10,328 bases of DNA from Bifidobacterium breve (lineage in GTDB: Bacteria > Actinomycetota > Actinomycetes > S36-B12), in the NCBI GenBank assembly GCA_945870085.1, contig CAMBQX010000051.1:1-10328 (forward strand). The letters are read 5' to 3'. The notes beneath the pieces are model-generated. The model was not told the origin of the DNA and did no database searches. It worked only from the letters and a program-made list of their open reading frames with translations. Position numbers and translations under genes: made by a program. Positions 1 through 5,391 of the stretch are shown here, in pieces (the stretch's first letter is position 1; every line of letters starts with the position of its first letter).

Positions 1-644
1 AGCCCTTGAACTACATTGTCGACCTCGAACATCAAGTTGCTATGTGTGAGCATGCAGCCCTTGGGCCTGCCGGTGGTTCCGGAGGTGTAGATGATGGTGG
101 CAATTGACGCCGGGTTTAGTGTCGCGCGGCGAGATTCGAGTTCGTCATCGCTCACCCCGCTACCGGCTGACTTCAACTCGTCAATAATGCCGTCCTCGAA
201 TACCCACATACGAGTGACTTCGGGGACGTCAACCGCAACCTGATCAAATACCGCCTTATGCTTTCGCGTCTCAAGGAATACCGCGACCGAGCCAGAGTCA
301 CTGAGGATCCACTGCACCTGCTCGGCCGATGAGGTCTCGTAGATGGGCACACTAACTGCGCCGGCGTACCAAACCGCGTAATCGACCAGGGCCCATTCAT
401 AGCGGGTGCGCGACATAATCCCAATGCGCTGGCCAGGCTCAACCCCATTGGCAATGATGCCTTTCGCAATTGCCCGGACTTCATCATTGAACTGCTTTGC
501 GGTGATACCAACCCAAGCGGCACCGCGCGGCACCGAGAAGACCACTCGATCCGGCACCTGCTGGGCGTTCTCGCTGACGTGGTCAACCAAACTTCCTGAG
601 GTTGGAGCCGGGACGATTACCGGAACGGTGAATTCCTTCAGCAC
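1..644 (-). CDS. fadD15: Long-chain fatty-acid–CoA ligase (FadD15-like), N-terminal 214 residues, cut by window edge
   Basis: An AMP-forming acyl-CoA synthetase that would activate long-chain fatty acids to acyl-CoA with ATP and CoA. The visible part is the N-terminal large domain. It has a TRYEWA segment near residue 80, a YETSSAEQV segment typical of bacterial long-chain ligases, and the AMP-binding P-loop YTSGTTGRPKG at residues 186-196. The C-terminal half, including the hinge and the catalytic lysine domain, lies outside the window. I chose the GTG at 644 because an AAGGAG Shine-Dalgarno (complement of 652-657) sits 7 bases upstream and the product starts VLKEFTVP, as expected for the family. 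It is divergent from the SRPBCC gene at 793. In M. tuberculosis fadD15 (Rv2187) also flanks the SRPBCC/ArsA block, which supports the subfamily call. Confidence is high for the family and moderate for the FadD15 label. Confidence 0.93.
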   Translation of the reverse strand, partial: MLKEFTVPVIVPAPTSGSLVDHVSENAQQVPDRVVFSVPRGAAWVGITAKQFNDEVRAIAKGIIANGVEPGQRIGIMSRTRYEWALVDYAVWYAGAVSVPIYETSSAEQVQWILSDSGSVAVFLETRKHKAVFDQVAVDVPEVTRMWVFEDGIIDELKSAGSGVSDDELESRRATLNPASIATIIYTSGTTGRPKGCMLTHSNLMFEVDNVVQG

Positions 645-680
645 GGTGGTGCTCCTTCTTTGAGTCGCGGGGCGGGCAAT

Positions 681-710
681 TCCTTAGCCGTAACGATTAC
701 CGTAACCCAA
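681..710 (-). promoter_or_regulatory. Candidate promoter of the acyl-CoA ligase gene
   Basis: Read on the minus strand, TTGGGT (complement of 705-710) is followed after 18 bases by TAAGGA (complement of 681-686). This is a weak sigma-70-type pair that would leave a leader of roughly 30 bases before the GTG at 644. The last base of the -10 does not fit TANNNT, so support is modest. Confidence 0.3.
690..706. repeat. Interleaved GTAA/TTAC inverted and direct repeats (operator candidate)
   Basis: GTAACGATTAC (690-700) is an inverted repeat with 4-base arms GTAA/TTAC. It runs into TTACCGTAA (697-705), a second imperfect dyad. CCGTAAC also occurs twice, at 688-694 and 700-706, with a 12-base period. 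The cluster lies between the candidate -35 and -10 of the minus-strand promoter and overlaps the -35 of the plus-strand one, a suitable place for a repressor of both genes. No known regulator motif is recognised. Confidence 0.35.
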
Positions 711-726
711 CTTCGAAACATAGGCT
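697..726 (+). promoter_or_regulatory. Candidate promoter for the SRPBCC–phosphoesterase operon
   Basis: TTACCG (697-702), an 18-base spacer and TAGGCT (721-726) form a plausible promoter. The same TAGGCT hexamer precedes the glucokinase start at 3902. Transcription would begin near 733, leaving a structured leader of about 60 bases before the ATG at 793. Confidence 0.4.
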
Positions 727-754
727 AGGGGAATCCGGCTGCTTTTTACCCTAC

Positions 755-791
755 GAGAGTGCCCAGGCCACCGGCATGGCATTCTCTGGCC
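755..791 (+). other. Potential leader-RNA hairpin just before the 793 start codon
   Basis: GAGAGTGCC (755-763) can pair with GGCATTCTC (778-786): nine base pairs including one G·U, with a 14-base loop, ending six bases before the ATG. A competing pairing joins GGCCA (766-770) to TGGCC (787-791), directly before the start. The two are mutually exclusive because the connector is too short for a pseudoknot. No Shine-Dalgarno is visible here, so the structure may matter for translation. Confidence 0.35.
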
Positions 792-792
792 C

Positions 793-1161
793 ATGTCCAG
801 CCTTGATCTCGTCGACGAGACCTATTTGGTCACCGGCAGGCCGCTGCTAGCAGCGGTGGTCTCTGACAAAGCCAGGTGGGATGAGTGGTGGCCAGAGTTG
901 ACCTTGACGGTTTTCATGGACCGGGGGGTCGACGGTATTAGATGGTCAATTTCAGGGGCCTTGGTTGGCTCAAGTGAAATCTGGCTAGAGCCGGTCGGTG
1001 ATGGGGTGCTGTTGCACTATTACCTGCGCGCGGAACCAGCCCTGCGTGGCCGGCGCAAAATTGAGAAATTAAGAAGCCGCCACGCCATGGCGTGGAAACG
1101 CTCAGTTTGGGCTCTAAAGGATGAACTCGAAGGCGATAGGCGTCCGGGTGATCCGCGATGA
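793..1161 (+). CDS. Small SRPBCC (polyketide cyclase/dehydrase-like) protein, 122 aa
   Basis: A small actinobacterial protein that I assign to the START/SRPBCC-like group, whose members bind hydrophobic ligands in a helix-grip cavity. No enzymatic residues can be pointed to. Visible signatures are DKARWDEWWPEL (about 25-36), TVFMDRGVDGIRWS (39-52), GALVGSSEIWLEP (55-67) and a basic C-terminal helix with RHAMAWKRSVWALKDELE (96-113). At 122 residues it is short for a complete SRPBCC fold. The ATG at 793 has no convincing Shine-Dalgarno; I chose it because the product starts MSSLDLVDETY, which fits remembered homologues. Its stop overlaps the next start by four bases (ATGA), so it is very probably translationally coupled to the phosphoesterase. 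In M. tuberculosis the position corresponds roughly to Rv2186c. The ligand is unknown. Confidence 0.8.
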   Translation: MSSLDLVDETYLVTGRPLLAAVVSDKARWDEWWPELTLTVFMDRGVDGIRWSISGALVGSSEIWLEPVGDGVLLHYYLRAEPALRGRRKIEKLRSRHAMAWKRSVWALKDELEGDRRPGDPR

Positions 1162-1937
1162 AAGTGCATATCGTCTCTGACGTCCACGGTGCCAGCGATG
1201 CTTTGGCGCGCGCGGCTGAGGGCTCAGACCTTTTTATTTGCTTGGGCGATTTAATACTCTTCTTGGACTACGACGACCCAACACAGGGTATTTATGCGGA
1301 CCTTTTTGGACCGGACCACACGCGGGCCTACATAGAGGCGCGCACGGCAAATCGATTCGATGACGCACGTGAGCTCAGTGCCGCTGCGTGGCGCGGCCGA
1401 GGCGTGGTCGACCACGCAGATCGTTGGGCCTCACTTGAGATGATGATCCGTAAGCAATATGAAGTGCTATTCGAGGCCATGCCAACTCCAGCCTTACTTA
1501 CCTACGGCAATGTCGATGTTCCAGCTTTGTGGCCGGAATTCTTAAAGCCAGAGCACCAAGTGGTTGACGGTGCGACAGTAACCATAAATGGGATTCGGAT
1601 GGGTTTCGTCGGGGGTGGCTTAGCGAGCCCCATGCGCACGCCCTATGAACTGACCGAAGAGCAGTACGCTGAAAAAATACAAGCATTAGGGCCGGTAGAT
1701 GTGCTCTTCACCCACATTCCACCGGCGGTGCCACAGTTGGCCTATGACACGGTGGCGCGGCGTTTCGAGACTGGAAGCCAGGCGACCTTGGATTACTTAA
1801 ATGAGTTTTCCCCGGCGTACCACTTCTTCGGGCATGTGCACCAGCCACTTCGGGCGCGCGCTCGAGTCGGTAAAACCGAATGTCTAAATGTGGGGCATTT
1901 TCACGGCCGAAAACTTCCCTTTGTGATCGACCTCTAA
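1158..1937 (+). CDS. Calcineurin-like metallophosphoesterase, 259 aa
   Basis: A cytoplasmic dimetal phosphoesterase of the calcineurin-like superfamily; the substrate is not predictable. The metal-binding blocks are in order: SDVHG (residues 7-11, giving D8 and H10), GD (G30-D31), GNVD (117-120), TH (T185-H186) and GHVH (225-228). The third block normally reads GNHD/E; here the His is replaced by Val at 119 while the metal-binding Asn118 is kept. This resembles YfcE-like subfamilies with GNCD and may shift substrate choice rather than abolish activity. An insertion of about 85 residues lies between blocks two and three (about 32-116). There is no signal peptide. The ATG start overlaps the upstream TGA by four bases. 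A conserved neighbour of the SRPBCC/ArsA/glk block in Streptomyces, as I recall. Confidence 0.9.
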   Translation: MKVHIVSDVHGASDALARAAEGSDLFICLGDLILFLDYDDPTQGIYADLFGPDHTRAYIEARTANRFDDARELSAAAWRGRGVVDHADRWASLEMMIRKQYEVLFEAMPTPALLTYGNVDVPALWPEFLKPEHQVVDGATVTINGIRMGFVGGGLASPMRTPYELTEEQYAEKIQALGPVDVLFTHIPPAVPQLAYDTVARRFETGSQATLDYLNEFSPAYHFFGHVHQPLRARARVGKTECLNVGHFHGRKLPFVIDL

Positions 1938-1942
1938 AGGGG

Positions 1943-1952
1943 CCTAGCTAGG
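1943..1952. repeat. Perfect 10-bp palindrome CCTAGCTAGG
   Basis: A perfect palindrome in the 62-base gap between the phosphoesterase stop and the next SRPBCC start. It could be part of a protein-binding site. It lacks a loop and a T-run, so it is not a convincing terminator, and it may be chance. Confidence 0.2.
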
Positions 1953-1999
1953 TAGTAGCCTTTGCCTTCAGTTCGGTCGATTGTTGTGAAGGAGTCTGC

Positions 2000-2455
2000 A
2001 TGGGGGACAAGACCGAGTCGAGCATCGTCATTGATGCGGCGCCGGCAGCCATCATGGCGGTAATCGCTGATCTTGCGGCTTATCCGCAGTGGAGTGATGG
2101 CATTTCTTCGGTTGAAGTCCTCTCGCTTTATGAGGAGGACTCAAGGCCGGCCGATGCCCGCTTTAGCCTGGCATCGGGCCCGATCAAAGACAACTATGAA
2201 CTCGAGTACGACTGGGATGACGATAAATCTGTTACTTGGACATTGACGAAGGCCGAAATGCTTACGGCCATGGATGGCAGTTACACGTTGACAGAAAATG
2301 AGGATGGTACGACCACCGTGCATTATCAACTCGCTGTAGACGTGAAAATACCGATGATCGGCATGATAAAGCGGAAGGCCGAACGCGTCATAGTAGACAC
2401 CGCACTCAAAGGGCTAAAGAAACGTGTCGAGTCAAGTTCGTCTGGTTCTGTTTAG
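2000..2455 (+). CDS. SRPBCC family protein (Rv2185c/TB16.3-like), 151 aa
   Basis: A complete START/SRPBCC domain protein of the cyclase/dehydrase, coenzyme-Q-binding-like type. Such folds hold lipids, quinones or polyketides; this member's ligand is unknown. The layout is typical: an N-terminal strand with SSIVIDAAPAAIMAVIAD (7-24), then LAAYPQWSDGISSVEVLS (25-42), a strand-rich middle with NYELEYDW (65-72) and TWTLTKAEMLTAMDGSYTL (79-97), and a long C-terminal helix with KIPMIGMIKRKAERVIV (116-132) and LKGLKKRVE. The ATG is preceded by a strong AAGGAG (1989-1994) with five-base spacing. The 3' end overlaps the ArsA-like gene by 32 bases, implying coupled translation. This SRPBCC/ArsA pair is conserved in mycobacteria (Rv2185c-Rv2184c), which I know from gene order and did not align. 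Probably cytoplasmic; no signal peptide. Confidence 0.9.
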   Translation: MGDKTESSIVIDAAPAAIMAVIADLAAYPQWSDGISSVEVLSLYEEDSRPADARFSLASGPIKDNYELEYDWDDDKSVTWTLTKAEMLTAMDGSYTLTENEDGTTTVHYQLAVDVKIPMIGMIKRKAERVIVDTALKGLKKRVESSSSGSV

Positions 2456-3593
2456 CGGCAAAGGCGGCGTCGGGAAATCAACCCTTGCAGCCGCGACCGC
2501 CGTTCAACTAGCCGATGCTGGCCGCCGTGTGCACTTGGTATCAACCGACCCCGCGCATTCGTGCGGTGATGTATTTGGTGTCGCGATGCAGCCGGGTACC
2601 CCAAATGTGGTTAATGAAAGACTTTCCGTGACCATTTTGGATGCGCACATTCAGCGCACACGGTCATGGCGCACATTACAAGCCATTGCGGTTGAGTTGC
2701 TGACCGAAGCCGGAGTTGATCCAATTCACGCGGCGGAATTGACGGTGCTGCCGGGTATTGACGAAATACTTTCGCTCCTGGCCGTGACCGAATTACTTGA
2801 TGACCCAGATATTGACATTGTTGTAGTAGACGGCGGCCCAACGGCGGAAACCGCGAGACTTTTGGCACTGCCCGAGGCTTTAGAGCAGGTACTAGCGGCG
2901 ATAATGACACCGGCGTTCGCGGTGTCAAGATCAGCGCGCGGCCCCGTTAATGCAGAGGCCACGGTGCTTACCGCGCTCCAAGAATTGGCTGCCGATTTAC
3001 GAAGAGTCAAGCAGGCGCTGTCTGGTAGCGGCAGTGTGGTGCGCCTTGTTGCAACACCCGAGAAAGTTGTCTTGGCCGAGACGCGGCGACATCTCGCAAC
3101 TTTGACGCTGCTCGGTCATCACGTAGATGCGATCTTTGTTAATAGGTACCCGGCAAGCAGTGACAACTGGCCACGTAAATGGGCGCAGAAGCAACGTAAG
3201 CGGGTTCGCACCTTGCGCGCCGACATCACCAAGACTCCGATCATCACCGTGCCGTTTAAGACCGAAGAGCCGATTGGGAAGTCCGGGTTGCGCAAACTTC
3301 CGGTAACGATCAGGCGCAAGCCTGCGGATGCGTTGTTCACCAGCCGGGTGCCGGGCGGGGTACTGCCAACAGTTGCGGGCTATGAGTGGCGGATCCCGCT
3401 ATCGGATCCGGCCGATCAGGATATAAAAGTGGGCCGGCTTGGTGACAACGCAATCATTGTTGTCGGTTCGACCCGGCGGGTAGTTGCGCTCCCGCCGGTG
3501 TTGTGCCGGTGTGTTATGCAAGGTGCGGTAGTGCGTGCTCAGCAGATTGTGATTGCATTCGAACCCGATGAGTCACTTTGGCGGCAATCATGA
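2424..3593 (+). CDS. ArsA/Get3-like ATPase with C-terminal HSP20-like domain, 389 aa
   Basis: A deviant-Walker ATPase of the ArsA/Get3 family carrying the ArsA_HSP20-type C-terminal domain. Residues 12-20 form GKGGVGKST, with signature lysine K13 and K18; STDPAHS is at 40-46, and the switch-II-like segment VVDGGPTAETARLL at 134-147 replaces the classical DTAPTGHT. A VNRYP segment follows near 239. Residues about 312-381 match the HSP20-like domain: YEWRIPL (320-326), VGRLGDNAIIVVGSTRR (336-352) and LPPVLCRCVMQGA (356-368). The arrangement of metalloid-binding cysteines of arsenite pumps is not seen and no arsB or arsR is nearby, so arsenite export is unlikely. A chaperone, targeting or lipid-linked role is inference. 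The GTG start at 2424 leaves eleven residues before the P-loop and lies inside the SRPBCC gene. The stop overlaps the next start (ATGA). Rv2184c is the likely mycobacterial counterpart. Confidence 0.9.
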   Translation: MSSQVRLVLFSGKGGVGKSTLAAATAVQLADAGRRVHLVSTDPAHSCGDVFGVAMQPGTPNVVNERLSVTILDAHIQRTRSWRTLQAIAVELLTEAGVDPIHAAELTVLPGIDEILSLLAVTELLDDPDIDIVVVDGGPTAETARLLALPEALEQVLAAIMTPAFAVSRSARGPVNAEATVLTALQELAADLRRVKQALSGSGSVVRLVATPEKVVLAETRRHLATLTLLGHHVDAIFVNRYPASSDNWPRKWAQKQRKRVRTLRADITKTPIITVPFKTEEPIGKSGLRKLPVTIRRKPADALFTSRVPGGVLPTVAGYEWRIPLSDPADQDIKVGRLGDNAIIVVGSTRRVVALPPVLCRCVMQGAVVRAQQIVIAFEPDESLWRQS

Positions 3594-3904
3594 GTGATGA
3601 GCAGCGGTCCTTTGACCCGAGTGCGATTGCGGGCGGCCTGCAGCAATTGTTCACTTGGGCCGCCCAGACAGTTGTTGGCCCGCACAACGAACATGAAAAT
3701 GTAGATGAGCACCCCGAGTGCTTGGTGTGTCGAGGCATGGGTGCGATGCGAGCACTTGGCCTAGATGCGTTGGTGAACCAAGCGGCAAACAGCGGTGCCA
3801 CTGAATGGGATCTAGACACCTCGGTTGATGTAACAAGCCATGAAACATTTGTTGGCAACGACGAAGACGTCACGTGGGTACGCGTCAAACGTAAAGACCC
3901 CTAG
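3590..3904 (+). CDS. Small conserved CxxC protein between ArsA-like ATPase and glucokinase, 104 aa
   Basis: I do not recognise a characterised domain. The product is small and acidic in the middle, with HPECLVCRGM at 41-50 (C44 and C47), which together with nearby histidines could bind a metal or be redox active. An N-terminal amphipathic stretch (about 11-29, IAGGLQQLFTWAAQTVVG) and a strand-like, charged C-terminus follow. I start it at the ATG at 3590, which overlaps the ATPase stop as ATGA, rather than at an upstream TTG at 3578. Its place directly upstream of glk matches SCO2127 of S. coelicolor, reported to influence glucokinase and glucose uptake, and Rv2183c beside the mycobacterial ArsA gene. 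Both matches rest on gene order and general look, from memory. Translational coupling suggests it acts with the ATPase; the short gap suggests co-expression with glucokinase. Confidence 0.8.
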   Translation: MSDEQRSFDPSAIAGGLQQLFTWAAQTVVGPHNEHENVDEHPECLVCRGMGAMRALGLDALVNQAANSGATEWDLDTSVDVTSHETFVGNDEDVTWVRVKRKDP

Positions 3905-3907
3905 GCT
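3902..3907 (+). promoter_or_regulatory. -10-like TAGGCT giving a possible leaderless glucokinase transcript
   Basis: TAGGCT lies six bases before the ATG at 3914, the spacing expected when transcription starts at the start codon. No Shine-Dalgarno is present. No clear -35 is visible. The TAG is also the stop codon of the upstream gene, so the match could be partly chance. Confidence 0.4.
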
Positions 3908-3913
3908 GAAGAT

Positions 3914-4885
3914 ATGACTTTCAGCATTGGTGTTGATGTTGGCGGAACTAAAATCTTGGCGGGCTTGGTAGACGTGTCCGGTGCAATTGTCACCACGGCG
4001 CGACGTGAGTCACCGCGCAATGATGCGAATAAGGCTCTTGCTGTGGTCGCCGAGGTAGTAGCCGAACTAAGTGCGCCGTACCCCGGCGCGGTGGTCGGCG
4101 TTGGATTGGGAGTCGCAGGCCCGGTGGATTCGTCAAGGTCGACGGTTTTCTTCGCCCCGAATCTTGGTTGGTCGAATGTTCCGGCACGGGCCTTACTGGA
4201 GGAAGTCGTCGGTGTCCCGGTTGTGGTCGAAAATGACGGCAATGCGGCCGCCTGGGGCGAGTTCAAGTTTGGCGCTGGGGCGGATGTTGAAGACTTAACC
4301 ATGGTGACAGTAGGAACGGGCATCGGCGGCGGCATCATCATTGATGGGGTGCTATTGCGCGGTGCACATGGTGCGGCCGGTGAGATTGGCCATATGAACG
4401 CGATCCCGGACGGATTACCGTGTGCCTGCGGTCGTAATGGGTGCTGGGAGCAATATGCGAGCGGTAACGCGCTCGTGCGTGATGCCAGAGCTCTTGCGGC
4501 GAGTAGACGTAGTGAAGCTGGCCTCTTGCTATCACTCGGTGATGGCACTCTGGAGGGGGTGCAGGGTGTGCACTTGACCAAAGCTGCCGAGCTTGGGGAT
4601 CTAGTCGCCATCGAAGCTTTCAGGGGGGTTGGTACCTGGCTCGGCCGGGGCTTGGCCGATTTAACCGCGATTTTGGACCCAACGGCGTTTGTTATTGGCG
4701 GTGGGGTTTCCGAAGCCGGTGACTTCCTGCTCACCAGCGCCCGTCAGACTTTGTCCGACAAACTCAGCGGCAAGCGGCAACGCCCGACACCGGAGATTCG
4801 CTTGGCGGTGCTCGGTAATCGCGCCGGACTCATCGGCGCGGCCGACTTGGCGCGCACTAACTCGCAGTCGCTTCGTGCTAGTTGA
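3914..4885 (+). CDS. glk: ROK-family glucokinase, 323 aa
   Basis: ATP-dependent glucokinase that phosphorylates glucose at position 6, acting in the cytoplasm at the entry to glycolysis. All hallmark ROK features are seen: phosphate-binding DVGGTK (8-13), ENDGNAAAWGE (106-116) with catalytic Asp108, GTGIGGG (134-140), GEIGH (156-160) with sugar-contacting Glu157 and zinc ligand His160, and the zinc motif CACGRNGCWE (170-179) supplying C170, C172 and C177. IGGGVSEAG (261-269) is the adenosine-binding part. Length is usual for bacterial ROK kinases; there is no N-terminal winged helix, so this is an enzyme and not a NagC/XylR-type repressor. In Streptomyces the orthologue (glkA) also mediates glucose repression. 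It lies nine bases after the CxxC gene. Its stop overlaps the convergent barrel gene by eight bases. Confidence 0.95.
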   Translation: MTFSIGVDVGGTKILAGLVDVSGAIVTTARRESPRNDANKALAVVAEVVAELSAPYPGAVVGVGLGVAGPVDSSRSTVFFAPNLGWSNVPARALLEEVVGVPVVVENDGNAAAWGEFKFGAGADVEDLTMVTVGTGIGGGIIIDGVLLRGAHGAAGEIGHMNAIPDGLPCACGRNGCWEQYASGNALVRDARALAASRRSEAGLLLSLGDGTLEGVQGVHLTKAAELGDLVAIEAFRGVGTWLGRGLADLTAILDPTAFVIGGGVSEAGDFLLTSARQTLSDKLSGKRQRPTPEIRLAVLGNRAGLIGAADLARTNSQSLRAS

Positions 4886-5369
4886 AGTAGAAGGCGATCT
4901 TTGAGCCCGCGCTGGTAAAACCTGAGTGGATTGATTCACCGGATACCCCCGCGTACTTTCCGGTACCACCGGTAATGGCGAAAGTTTGGGCTTCACTCGG
5001 TGGCACGCCAGGTGTCGCGACGATTAAGGATTTAGCGTAAATCACTCCACCCGGCGCGGTTATGGTCAAACTTACATCGCGATTTTCTTGGCCCCCGGGT
5101 AACCCAGCGCGCACTGTGATCTGGCTGGTCGTGTAAAAACCAATCGCGGACCCTGCGGGCTTACGCGACAAATCACCAGTTGAGACTGAGATATCGCCGA
5201 CACTTGATCCGGTGACCCCCAGGTCAATTACGGTGCGAGTTGGTGAACCTAGGTACCAAATTAGATCGGCTTTAGCGGCCGCGGCTCCCGGGGCGAAAAC
5301 CAATACGAGAGCCGTGACCGAGGCAACGCAACTAGCGACACGGCGCGAATTAGAACCAAGAATTTTCAT
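4878..5369 (-). CDS. Secreted allene-oxide-cyclase-barrel/dirigent-like protein, 163 aa
   Basis: A small exported protein of unknown function. Residues 1-32 look like a signal peptide: basic start with SRR (8-10), hydrophobic core VASCVASVTALVLVFAPG and AAAA before the mature KADLIWYL. It is probably Sec-type, as the twin-arginine motif is incomplete (RRVAS). The mature part is strand-rich with VGDISVSTGDLSRK (57-70), IGFYTTSQITV (76-86), NRDVSLTITAPGGVIYA (96-112) and AITGGTGKYAGVSGES (131-146). The last block is the hallmark of the plant allene-oxide-cyclase/dirigent beta-barrel and its bacterial relatives. No enzymatic residue is assigned; bacterial relatives are mostly uncharacterised. 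The gene lies 22 bases after the membrane-protein gene on the same strand and may be read with it or from its own promoter. Family call moderate, export call good. Confidence 0.75.
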   Translation of the reverse strand: MKILGSNSRRVASCVASVTALVLVFAPGAAAAKADLIWYLGSPTRTVIDLGVTGSSVGDISVSTGDLSRKPAGSAIGFYTTSQITVRAGLPGGQENRDVSLTITAPGGVIYAKSLIVATPGVPPSEAQTFAITGGTGKYAGVSGESIHSGFTSAGSKIAFYFN

Positions 5370-5375
5370 ACTTGG

Positions 5376-5381
5376 AGTTTA
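5376..5381 (-). promoter_or_regulatory. -10-like TAAACT upstream of the secreted barrel gene
   Basis: On the minus strand TAAACT is followed by six bases (ccaagt) and the ATG at 5369. There is no Shine-Dalgarno, so a leaderless transcript starting at or near the ATG is plausible. No clear -35 is seen at the expected distance. Confidence 0.4.
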
Positions 5382-5391
5382 ACAAGTCGGG

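Noticed and set aside
755..791. H-type pseudoknot in the 793 leader
   Set aside because: The second stem would need to cross a nine-pair stem with a zero-base connector, which is sterically impossible. Only alternative hairpins remain.
3578..3589. TTG start at 3578 for the CxxC protein
   Set aside because: The ATG at 3590 overlaps the ATPase stop as ATGA, the usual coupled arrangement in this operon.
3901..4734. A 277-residue open frame on the minus strand, antisense to glucokinase
   Set aside because: It lies wholly opposite the strongly supported ROK kinase. Its translation is Pro/Ser/Thr/Ala-rich low complexity, as expected from the mirror frame of a GC-biased gene.
5340..5345. Twin-arginine export signal in the barrel protein (SRRVAS)
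   Set aside because: The Phe-Leu-Lys part of the Tat consensus is missing, so Sec export is more likely.
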